Positions 1-8,955 of a stretch of DNA of 29,558 bases are shown here, one piece after another. Source of the stretch: Cudoniella acicularis. Lineage: Eukaryota > Ascomycota > Leotiomycetes > Helotiales > Helotiaceae. The position numbers were made by a program, and so were the translations under genes. The notes below the pieces were generated by a model. It did no database searches. It saw only the letters and a list, made by a program, of their open reading frames with translations, and had not been told where the DNA came from. How positions within the stretch are numbered: the first letter of the stretch is position 1; each line of letters begins with the position of its first letter. The stretch lies in assembly GCA_013054445.1 (NCBI GenBank), contig JAAMPI010000642.1, positions 1-29,558 on the forward strand, read 5' to 3'.

Positions 1-149
1 AATTCGTATATTTTAGCGCCTTGAATATAGATTTCGAGTCTCCCTTTTCTAGGAAGGCATTCTAGTGGTCTCGCTTAGCTGACTTTATCGCCTGGAAGTA
101 GGTGTTCTTTGCTTTTAGATAGTCCTGGGTCGATTCGATATTATCGTAA

Positions 150-554
150 TTAATCGATCTTTGCTTTTTTTATTATATCCTTCCTTAGAAGCTTTAGGTC
201 AGGTGACCACCATGGCTTTGGCTTTGCCCCTGGCTTACTGACTGGAATGCTTGATTTTGCTGCGTTAATAATGGCCTGGGTGAGTTCTAGGGTAGCTGAA
301 TCTAGGAACTCAGTAACTATAAAGTCGTCGGTCCTATTATCGTTCTCTCGCTCCTGATTCGTCGGATCCTGGGTTCCTAGGTAAGACTGGGTTGTATAAG
401 CCTGGGTAGACTCTTCTACGACCTTTTGGCTTGTTGGTCGTCGATTAGCTAGAACGGTTAAAGCCCCTGGATTAAGCGAGTTCTCTAGAATATCCCTGCT
501 TTCTCCACGCTGATTAGTCAGGGAGTCTTCTATCGTCCGATCCTGTATAGTCAC
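150..554 (-). pseudogene. LINE remnant: endonuclease-RT linker
   Basis: Open stretch of 134 residues from an in-frame ATG at 554. It is polar (Thr, Asn, Glu rich) and ends in KPWWSPDLKLLRKDIIKKAK. The PWWSPDL block is the usual start of the reverse transcriptase half of the Tad1-type pol ORF. The true ORF would begin far upstream, so the ATG is fortuitous. The RT proper lies beyond the left edge. Confidence 0.65.
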
Positions 555-2429
555 GTGATTTGGCGCTAAACTAGCTTGGGTAGAAGTCTCTACGACCTTT
601 TCCGTAGAAGATATCGAGTTTTTTTGAAAAGTGCTTTTAGTCGTATTTTGCTGTTTTGCCGCTCTAGTTATATCTAGGCTATAACTAGCTGTCTGGGCCG
701 TATCTGGGCTTTTCTGGGTAAAAGTGAGTGATTTTAATGGGTTTCGAAGTAGGTCGATTGATTTAACTGATTCTTTGATTTTTTGGAATTTATCCGAGCT
801 AAATATAGGCGACTTTGATATATTTGCCCGTATAAGCGTCGTAAATCGGTCCTAGTTAGCTTCCTCTATACGGAAGTGGATATTAAAGGCAGGGTTATCG
901 ATTAGGGGGTTCCCGCTGCCTATAATAGTGAAGTGTAGTCCGTAGTGGTCGGACCTAAGGTGGTCGATTATTTGCTAGTCTTCGATATTATTGGCTATTG
1001 CCTTAGTAGCTAGGGTTAAATCGAGGACGCTTGGCCTAGCCATATTTGACCTGTAGAAGGTGCCTTTTCCGGGTTTATTTATTAGTTCTAGGTCTTGATT
1101 CTTAAACCACTTAACTAATAGTTCGGCTCCTAGGGAGGGCTTTGCTAGTGGGTCCTACCAGGGGTGGTAGGTATTAAAGTCGCCCGCTAATATCGCGTGT
1201 AGTGGTAATTGTTGGTCGAATAGAAGTCGTTGGATCGTAGGCATAGAATCGTCTAGGTGTTGGTTCTTCTTATTATAGATATTAAGAAGTTGGATTTTAC
1301 TGTCTCCTTTTATAATATCGATGATTAAGAGGTCTAGGTCTAGTGGCGAAAGTGAGGATATACTCGCTATAGGTAGAAGTGATTTTGAGATATATATAAG
1401 GGTTCGAGGTCGGAAGCCACTATATTTAGGTAGGATCTAAGTAAAGCTAGTATGTGCCGTGGACCTAGCTATACTAAAGTCGTCTGAGTAGATAATATAG
1501 GGTTCCTGGATAAGTAATATATCGACTTTAAGTTCGACTACTATCTATAGTATACTCTTAATGGCTGTCGAGCTTCGATTAAGGTTCGCTTATAGGATCT
1601 TTATATTACTATAAATCATATAGTAGTTGTTTTTGGCGTCTTAGTCGTGGTAGCTAGTAATATCTCGTAGGTCTTCGTATTTGCCGTGTGGTTTCCCTTA
1701 TAGTTAGCATACTTAGCCTCTAGATGAGGGTATATAGTGGCTTTTGCCTGGCAGATCGAGCAATAGTGTTGGCTAGTGTGATGTTAGGCACTACATAGCC
1801 TACAAATAGGTTCCCTTTTACACCAGGAGTCTAAGTGGCCTAATCCTTGACAATTCCTACACTGTGTAGTCGGCGCTGTAGAATATAGCTTTTCTACTCG
1901 TACGCTAATCCCTACGATATAGAGGCGTCCCCTAATAGCTCGGATCGCTTCTTCTTCTGTCGTAAAAGCTACTGCTACTAATCCTGATTAGTTAAATCGT
2001 CTTTTTTTCCTCTGATGATATCTAGTAAGGAGTGCCGATTAGGTTAAAACCTTTATTAAAGGTGCGAATCTCGTCGATAATAAGGCTCATACCGTCGGGG
2101 TTATTAAAGTCCGATACTAGGATGCCGTGTAGTATCACTTTATACCAGGGTTCGTCTTTTTAAAAGCTAGAATAGGGGATAATATCGTCCCATATAGCCT
2201 TCTTTTCGATCAGGAATTCAGCAGTAAAGACAGGGGTTATAGTGACTATAATATTCTGACCGAGGGACCTTATGACGCTAGCAACAACTGGGTCCTTGAA
2301 TCCTTTATCTAGGAAGGCTTGATTAAGCTTGTTTCGTATGGAAAAGGGGCTAAATTCAGGAATCTGGCCCCCTGATTGGATCAGAATAAGTCGTCTTTGC
2401 TAGTCTGTTCTGAAGTTGCCTTTTTTTGG
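555..2429 (-). pseudogene. LINE remnant: ORF1 zinc knuckles and endonuclease
   Basis: Broken coding sequence of copy A. At 1820-1861 the minus strand reads a knuckle CRNCQGLGHLDSWC (CX2CX4HX4C). It is followed by CRLC, an in-frame TAA, HHTSQHYCSIC, giving further Cys/His pairs typical of Tad1-family ORF1. Downstream on the minus strand come apurinic-endonuclease-like motifs: LLIQEPYI, then AGDFNTYHPW followed by a TAG where W is expected, then RSDHYGLHF. Stops fall where TGG or CAG/CAA codons are expected, which fits RIP. Confidence 0.75.
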
Positions 2430-3080
2430 TTAGTTCTTTTTCTTTTCGACTAGCGTCCATTCCTGAGGTGTAGCCGTATTCGTAGTAGGTTCTAGGTCGA
2501 TCGAAGCGATCTGTGCGATAGTCGGTGGCTTTATAGTAGCCTTTGCCAGTTCCTTAGTTTTAGACTCGATTTTGCGTGTAGTAGACTCTAGATTAGCCAC
2601 CTGGGAGGCGATAATCTTAGAGGTGGTGTAGACCTTTCCCTTTTCGGTATAGTCTCGGAATATCTCTAGGAGATCGAGGATTCTAGACTGCTCGTCGTGG
2701 GATTTAGCTAATCCTGCGGCTTTTACTAGAAGGTCTCTCGCTTCTAGAATAAGGGGCCCAGGGGTATTGCCGATTTGGGAAAGAGAGGTTCGCTTGTTTG
2801 ATTGGTCCTCTGCACGGTCTAGGGGGCGCTTCCTAATCGGGTCGCCCCCCTGGTTCAGGTGAAAACTCTGCTTCTGAATAGGGGGTAGGCGGCTAAGGTG
2901 GTTGGGTGAGGTAAACTCGAAGTGATATCGAGAGCCGTCGAGGCCTGTGATGCGATTTGGCTGTGGGGTAGGAGGTATTACGATCTGGTCGATAATATCT
3001 ATATCGTCGTCCTGGGCGCTTCCTGATTGGTTGGGTAGTGGTGGTGGTGGTGGTGTCCCTGGGAGGCGATTTTCGGCCAT
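2430..3080 (-). CDS. LINE ORF1 (gag-like), open N-terminal part
   Basis: Open frame of 216 residues from an ATG at 3080. It starts with a proline-rich acidic stretch (PPPPPLP, then DDDIDIID) and continues into a basic, charged helical part ending EWTLVEKKKN. In Tad1-type elements ORF1 encodes an RNA-binding, gag-like protein that coats the element RNA. The frame continues past a TAA at 2430 through recognisable ORF1 sequence (AEFLIEKKAIWDD) to the zinc knuckles, so this is a truncated reading of a longer protein. It has no Cys, one Met and one Trp, as expected if coding-strand G was lost (TGG, ATG, TGC) while CAG/CAA codons survived. Probably not functional. Confidence 0.7.
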   Translation of the reverse strand: MAENRLPGTPPPPPLPNQSGSAQDDDIDIIDQIVIPPTPQPNRITGLDGSRYHFEFTSPNHLSRLPPIQKQSFHLNQGGDPIRKRPLDRAEDQSNKRTSLSQIGNTPGPLILEARDLLVKAAGLAKSHDEQSRILDLLEIFRDYTEKGKVYTTSKIIASQVANLESTTRKIESKTKELAKATIKPPTIAQIASIDLEPTTNTATPQEWTLVEKKKN

Positions 3081-3135
3081 TTTAGTCGGAATCGCGTCGC
3101 GTTCGCGAAGCTTTAGCGCTAGCTTAGCGCGCTTT

Positions 3136-3139
3136 NNNN
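3136..3139. other. assembly gap (4 N)
   Basis: Four unresolved bases lie exactly where a minus-strand LINE 5' end meets a plus-strand LINE that starts in mid-RT. The junction is probably a scaffold join inside repeats, so the arrangement across it should not be trusted. A further single N is at 5955. Confidence 0.95.
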
Positions 3140-3540
3140 TAGTAGGAATACAATCTGATTAAGTGTCTATCTAGTTTACTACCGTAGCCTTACGATAAAA
3201 GCCGGAGTTACGTAAAAAAGATGTGACTGTGTTAACGATATATTAATTACTACTAAATCGACTAGCCTAAAAAAGAACACTAAGATCCTAGAAAAGGAGG
3301 TCTATAAGCTATATTAGCTAGCTTCTAAGAACATAATATAGTTTAATCTAACAAAGACGAAATTAATCTACTTTACTACTTTAAAGGACACTAAACTAGC
3401 TAAAATTATACTACTAGACAGAGCGATTATCAAGTCTAAAGAAGTAGTTAAGTAGCTAGGTATCTACTTTAACTAGAACCTTACTTTTAAATAGTATATA
3501 GCTATAAAGGTCTCTTAAGTAAGGTTAGCTTTTTACTAAA

Positions 3541-3645
3541 TAGCTAGATTAACTAACTTAGAAAAGAGATTATTATCTACTACTGTATAATAGCTAGATT
3601 AACTAACTTAGAAAAGAGATTATTATCTACTACTGTATAATAGCT
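3541..3645 (+). repeat. perfect 50-bp tandem duplication inside LINE copy B
   Basis: The 50 bases 3541-3590 recur without a mismatch at 3591-3640, followed by the first five bases again (tagct). Because the surrounding DNA is heavily mutated, an exact duplication must be younger than the RIP decay or be an assembly artefact. Confidence 0.9.
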
Positions 3646-5837
3646 TTATCTTACCTATATTACTAATATATTAGACTATAGATCGATTATCTAATAGTAT
3701 AGCTAAAACTAATTTAAAGGCCCTCTCTAGCTACTATAAAACCTAGGCCTTTAGAAAATATTAGGGATATTTAAAACTATACCTATTATACCTATAGAAC
3801 TCGAATTAATACTACTATTACCTAATATTCGACTAAACAACTTAATTAGACAATACGCTTTCTAGGCTCTTAAATTATCACTAACCTATCTAATCTTATA
3901 ACTAAGAGATAATATAATCGATATAATTAAAACACTATCTAATATAATTAAAATACTACTTAATATACTAGAAGAAGACGAATTATCGATCCCTTATTAT
4001 TACTAGCTAGTAGATTTAACTAACTATAAGCTAGATATAACTAGAGCGGCTAAATAACTAAATATAACTAGAGACTAAAATCTAAAAAGCCTAATAGATT
4101 CTATAAAAATAGTTATATAAACCCTTTTCCTAGATAAGTTAGCGCTATAATATATAACTATTAAGGATTAGATAATAAGAGACCTTCTAACTAATTAGTA
4201 TAAAGAAAACAAGGATATTTTATAAGACTCGCTTAATCTAAAGACTATAGATATAGCTATCTAAGAATTAATAAATTAAAAAAAAGCTAATAACTTTATT
4301 ATAAAATATTAGATAGGCTTTTACCTAGGCTAGTTTAGCGCTAAATTAAGTAGCTAACTAGGATCTAATAAATTAAGAACCTCTGACTATAGTTATATAA
4401 ACTAAAAGTACTTTTATTAAAAATTATATAAATCACTTAATTTTATATAACTTAGCTAGAATAGCTAAAGTCTAGAACTAGCTAATCAGAATCAAGAAGC
4501 TAAAACTATTAAAACACTACCTATCTATATAAATTAAATATATTTATAAGTCGATTATTAGGCTTTATTTAGCTAATAGCCTAGAAAGGATTTAGTACTA
4601 TTTTTTCCTACCCTAGGGCTATATAACCCTATATTACGTGATTATTTTAAAGCTTTTAAAAGAAGACACTATTAAAGCCTATAATAAATATATAAATAAG
4701 CTCGAACTTATAAATATAACTACTATATATATAGACACTTCTTTTATAAGGAAAGAGGTAGAGATAGGCACTAGAATAGTAGTATATAGCTACCTAGACT
4801 AGTCCTAGTAAATAACCTATTAATTAAGTCTTAATATAGGAACTAGGTAACTAGTCTATAATAGGGAACTCGAGAGGGTTACCTAGGCTATTAAACACAC
4901 TAGTATAGCGGCCTAACTAAACGAATTAATCTAGGTCTATTTAAATAATTAAGCTAGACTATAGATACTTAAAAACCCGTCCGATAACCTAGGCTAAGAC
5001 TACTAGATTAGAGTAATAAAAGTAGTATAGAAGATAGTCGATAAAGAGGCCTTACTTATACTTAATTAGGTACTAGGGTATATAAAAATAGAAGGAAACG
5101 AGGAAGCTGATTCGCTAGCTAAGCGAGGCACTAAATCAAGCTTAACATTAATAAAGACTAGCTTTATATTACTTAGACTTTTAATATAACAAATTAGTAC
5201 TTTAGAATAGTAAAAGGCTATAGACTGATATAGTAATAAGGAGCGAGCTAATTAGAACCTAAGGACTTATTCTAAGTAATTCCCCTACTAGACTAGGTTA
5301 AATCTATAAATCCTAGGCGATATAAAAAGAGAGCTAGCTAGCTTGTTCTACTAACTTAAACTTAGCTATAGCTATATAAAGTCTTATTTATATCGAATTA
5401 AAAAGTTAGATAACGACACCTATAGGTATAGTAAAAAAGAGACTATAGAGCACCTGTTATTAGCGTGCCTAGAAGGGTGGGAGCCCTAGAAGAAGCTTAA
5501 AAAGGACCTAGAAGGATCGACGATATCGCTATATACCCTTCTATATATAATATACGGTATCTAATCAACGCTCGAGTTCCTTAAAAAGACCCGATTCGCT
5601 ATAAGGAAGTAGTATATAGAGAGGGGAAAGGGTAGTAAGAGTAGGGAAGAAGAGGAAGTAGAAAGAGACGACTAATTAGTCTTTTATATTATTTCCTTTG
5701 TTATCTTTAAGGCCCGACCCTTACTATTCCCTAGAATACTTAGATTACTACCTTTTATAAATACTATTAACTCGCTAGGGCTTAAACCCTAGCCGCCCTA
5801 CTATAGTCTTTGACTTACAAAGGACGTAAAAAGGATA

Positions 5838-5865
5838 AATCAATCAATTAATCAATTAATCAATC
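5838..5865 (+). repeat. LINE 3' tail, (AATC)-type tetranucleotide run
   Basis: A run of aatc/aatt tetramers closes copy B. Short tandem tails of this sort end many Tad1-type LINEs in place of poly(A) and mark the 3' boundary of the element. Confidence 0.7.
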
Positions 5866-6950
5866 TTTAACGTGTCGACTATTTGTCCCTCTACTACCCC
5901 CTACTAGCTAGTAAGAGTCTTACGACATTATAGATAGTTTCTAGGACGGTCCTANGACTATATTTAAGGGGTTTTAAAGTGATTAGTCGTATACGCGAAA
6001 ATAATATTCTTTTCTAAGATTAATAATTTATCTTCTTTTAATATATTAAATAATATTATAGACCTAGTTTAACGTATAGTCTTACGACTAAGAAGACTTA
6101 GACAGTGTGGCGCTATATACGACAGGAGGCTACGACGTAGCCCCTGACCCCTTATCACGTGCCCTCGCTTGCCAGCACTCACCTCCTATATATAAGGCCT
6201 CTTCAGGGCCACCTCTCCTTCTTCTCTCCTCAGCTTAGTTTCTTCGTAATATCAGCACCTTCTTACAAATACGTCCCACGTGACGTCAGGGCCTTCGTGC
6301 CTTTGTAGAGCTGTAACATTAGTGATACTTGTATCCCCTAGTTCGAAAGTCTAGTCGAGCGTATTACTATCTATCAAGTATAGCTAGTTCGAGTTGACCT
6401 CGCCACTAGACTCATCCTTAAAAAAGATGATATTATAACTTGATATCTTTCTATAGATCTACCCTACATATTATAGCTAATATAGCGAGACGGCAAATTT
6501 CTATATAAGGAGGTAACGATAGTCTAGGTCTGGAATCTTGGTTTCTTCGGAAGCGTAAGCTTCTCCGAGAATTTCCCTACAGGCTCTTCGTTGATACATG
6601 CGCAGGGATCCGATATACGAATCCTACTAACGGATGATTTTCTCTATCGGGAAGACGGCCGAATGCTAGTGTGAACCCGAGACAACTAAGGACAAGGAAA
6701 TCATCATCTATTCTGGAAGTCCTACGTAGGAGTAAGATGATATGGTTACGTCGTTCACTAAGCTCTTGAGCGGAAATTTGTGAGTATTGAGATTCTGCCT
6801 CTTATGATCTCTATTCGATCAAAATGGTCTCTCCTAGCGCTTTAGTACGTTGATCTGACGTCTCCTTATTCGGACTTGTCGTTAGAGTATAGTGGCAGAG
6901 GGAGCGAGTCGTAAGCACTTCTAGTACTGTTTTGCCGGAGAATCTAAAAG
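5866..6950. other. non-coding, AT-rich, partly RIPed spacer
   Basis: No gene seen. It holds a 13-bp odd palindrome (TAGGACGGTCCTA, 5942-5954) beside the N at 5955, and a block at about 6106-6318 that looks like an LTR. That block has a TATATATAAGG box at about 6188 and a CT-rich stretch after it, and ends TGTAACA. The 6320-6950 part is downstream of gene A and probably holds its 3' UTR. Confidence 0.5.
6264..6318 (+). repeat. dispersed repeat, copy 1 (LTR-end-like, with CACGTGACGTCA)
   Basis: This 55-bp block matches the mobile element at 15319-15385 almost throughout. The differences are one missing C and four substitutions, all of the C:G-to-T:A kind. It keeps the overlapping E-box and CRE (CACGTGACGTCA, 6277-6288) and the TGTAACA end. 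No matching left terminus or target duplication was found, so it is likely the right end of a larger decayed LTR (perhaps 6106-6318). Confidence 0.65.
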
Positions 6951-8300
6951 CTAATTTTCATGAATAATTCCAACTCGTGCCCCTCGATATACAGACATCC
7001 AGGCATCGCTCGTATTCGGCATTGTTCTCAGTGCCGCGATGACACCAATATGCCTCATATCGCGACTTACCGCCTCGACAGCAGCAGCTCGAGCATGCTC
7101 TTCATTCTTTGTCAAGTCAATAAAGTCCTTCAAAGCAGCCTCAATCTTCCCCTTCTTTGTACCCCTTTCCGCTTCTGCTATTTTCTCAGCTTTTGCTGCT
7201 TCCGATTTCAGCTCCGCCACAGCACTTTGAAGATCTAACTCAAGAACTTCAAGATCTGCAATCGCCGACTTACAAAGTGCTTCTACTTTACGATTCCTCG
7301 AGCCTTTCCTTTTTTCAACTGTAGTCTTTAAAGTCTGAAGGCTAGCCAAGGTCGTGCCATTCACAGAGAGGCTCTTCAGTTCGCCAAGGAACTCCCGTGA
7401 ATATTTCTGTGTCACTTGCGAAATATCAAGGTATCTTTTTCTCATTATGGCTGAGACCGTCCAAGCATTTTTGATCTCGTTCTCCGAAGTTGAAAAAAGC
7501 CAAATGGCTGCATCGCTCATAGCGGGAGCTTGGTCCTCGATTTTGTTAACTCGTGTAAGAAGTTTGTAGTGTACAGCAAGTTGTGAAATGCTCTTAGCTT
7601 CCAAAATCTCAAGAATTTCCTGTGCGATGTCTTCAACCAGATCGGATTTTTCGATAACAGCAAGATCTTTGATGCATTCATCTTGTTTCGACTGGAGTCC
7701 GGATCGTTCTTCGGCCAGCTTCTTCATAACTTCTTTCGAGGTTTTGATGCCCGTCTCCAACCCGACTCGAAGACATTCCAGAGTTGTGAGAGTGTCCTCT
7801 AGATGGTTGATTTCCAACGTTGACATTTCATTCCTCCAGCCATAAAGTAAGACCGTGACATTGGCATCTTTGAAAGGCTTTGTTTTCACCTCTCCTACGA
7901 AAGTTTTTCCACCTTCAGGACATAGTTTGGTTTTCCATACACAGCCCTTGTTCTCGAAAGTCTCACAACCCCGGATTGGAAACTGCGTTGATAGGTTGAA
8001 GTGAAAATTTGGGGTGGGTCGTAGGCCCTTCTGAGTGTGTGAACGGCAGTTTCCTTCTATTTCCTGCTCAACGAGAACATTGGGGGTCCGAAGAAACCTG
8101 AGCCTTTCTGTTTTTTCTTTGATACTTGTGCGGAGTACCGGTAGCTCCTGCTCGTTCTTTGCAAGGCTGGTTGTTTCCGAAGAACGTTCCGATTTGTTCA
8201 CACCAACCTTCAACCGGAGGCTGCCCTGAACATCGCGGAGAACACGTTTCAGTGTAATGTGGTACTCCTTTAGCCGGGTTTTTGGGTCGTATGAAGACAT
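6951..8300 (-). CDS. gene A: GTPase-less paralogue (coiled coil, beta module, coiled coil)
   Basis: Single-exon protein of 449 residues. The ATG at 8300 has A at -3. Residues 1-75 are charged and helical. Residues 98-156 (FHFNLSTQFPIR to VTVLLYGW) align with the predicted beta module of gene D (LHFNVSSKVPIR to GTITLMGW). Residues 160-225 are coiled coil, 230-330 helical, and about 340-410 a long Ala/Lys/Glu coiled coil. The C-terminal part (AVEAVSRDM, then IAALRTM, then a Trp-containing helix) resembles the end of gene D. There is no P-loop and no DTPG motif. The spacer to gene B (655 bp) is too short to hide a whole GTPase domain. It is divergent from gene B. It could be a truncated duplicate of D or a working partner subunit. 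Function unknown; the paralogy is seen, the role is inference. Confidence 0.75.
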   Translation of the reverse strand: MSSYDPKTRLKEYHITLKRVLRDVQGSLRLKVGVNKSERSSETTSLAKNEQELPVLRTSIKEKTERLRFLRTPNVLVEQEIEGNCRSHTQKGLRPTPNFHFNLSTQFPIRGCETFENKGCVWKTKLCPEGGKTFVGEVKTKPFKDANVTVLLYGWRNEMSTLEINHLEDTLTTLECLRVGLETGIKTSKEVMKKLAEERSGLQSKQDECIKDLAVIEKSDLVEDIAQEILEILEAKSISQLAVHYKLLTRVNKIEDQAPAMSDAAIWLFSTSENEIKNAWTVSAIMRKRYLDISQVTQKYSREFLGELKSLSVNGTTLASLQTLKTTVEKRKGSRNRKVEALCKSAIADLEVLELDLQSAVAELKSEAAKAEKIAEAERGTKKGKIEAALKDFIDLTKNEEHARAAAVEAVSRDMRHIGVIAALRTMPNTSDAWMSVYRGARVGIIHEN

Positions 8301-8955
8301 TTTCAGGTTGAGATCAAAGGGTAGGGCGCGAGGACGGCCATCCAGAGCAATATTAAAAGATCGCTCAGCTGCTTGGATGTTGGGGGGAGCTTCATTTGCT
8401 CAAAATGGCACTGCGAAGGCATGCATAATTTCAAGGTAGCTGTTTGCAAAAGAAATTTGGCGGTAACACGAGAGATATCAGCCATGAAATTTGACCCTAC
8501 GGCTGATCTAATTTTAGGTCTGTCATGAGGGAGTCTGGATCCCGAAGGTACGCGGAATATCCCTCAGTCAGGCGGACTTTTCAGCCACATCTTGATTTTT
8601 ATTTGGTCGAGAGCTTCGCAGAACCTCTTAAATCACTCAAAGAGAAATGGTGGCAGGTCTACACGGATTTGTGGCTTTCGCGCTACCCTCTCAGTTGCTA
8701 TTCATCTTTCAGGTTTGTTTTTATTTCAGACTGCACTCAGTTGACCATCAGCCGCACGCGGCACGCAAATATTCGTATAGTATGCAAAACCACAGCCGGC
8801 TCCCAGGCCCTCGACTTTGTGATAGTGGCTTAATTAATGCATTCAGTCTTAGATAACGGCAGTCCAGTCCTGATGCCATCAGAAGAGTACCACACTCGAA
8901 GCACCCATCCTAACTTTCGGACGAAATATTTTCAGTACTATGCAGTGCGATTATA
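8301..8955. promoter_or_regulatory. divergent promoter region of genes A and B
   Basis: 655 bp between two start codons pointing away from each other. It has an inverted repeat ATCAGCC-N17-GGCTGAT (8477-8507). A 13-mer AATCACTCAAAGA (8631-8643) is also found in the C/D promoter at 12864-12876. No believable coding sequence was seen. Confidence 0.5.

Larger units (their letters stand above)
1..3135 (-). mobile_element. Tad1-type LINE, 5' half (copy A)
   Basis: Non-LTR retrotransposon read on the minus strand from about 3135 and running off the left edge. In order it shows a GC-rich leader, the gag-like ORF1 start at 3080, CCHC zinc knuckles (about 1745-1865), an endonuclease region and the start of the RT ORF. 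Visible endonuclease pieces are IQEPYI near 1500, GDFNTYHPW near 1170 and SDHYGLHF near 945. TGG-to-TAG stops interrupt it, for example at 1155-1157 just after GDFNTYHPW. The plus strand keeps TG but has almost no CA (20 TG to 3 CA in 241-540), so decay is mostly on one strand. It is inactive as it stands. Confidence 0.85.
3140..5866 (+). mobile_element. Tad1-type LINE, 3' half (copy B), heavily RIPed
   Basis: Plus-strand remnant starting inside the reverse transcriptase. Translated pieces around 3250-3560 (KILEKEVYKLY, KTKLIYFTTLKDTK, LGIYF, NLTFK) match the region after the RT catalytic site in Tad1-type elements. RNase H is visible at about 5086-5135 (IEGNEEADSLAKRGT). The C-terminal zinc motif at about 5418-5470 reads YRYSKKETIEHLLLACL, with the first Cys positions turned to Tyr. 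Both CA and TG are nearly absent and TA/CTAG abounds, so RIP has hit both strands. It is dense with stops and has no coding potential. Confidence 0.85.

Noticed and set aside
7900..7930. GGKT in gene A (CPEGGKTFVGE) as a P-loop
   Set aside because: No Gly five residues before GKT and it lies inside the beta module, not after a hydrophobic strand at the start of a G domain.
8525..8833. 102-codon plus-strand ORF in the A/B promoter
   Set aside because: No domain, and it lies entirely within a divergent promoter; likely chance.
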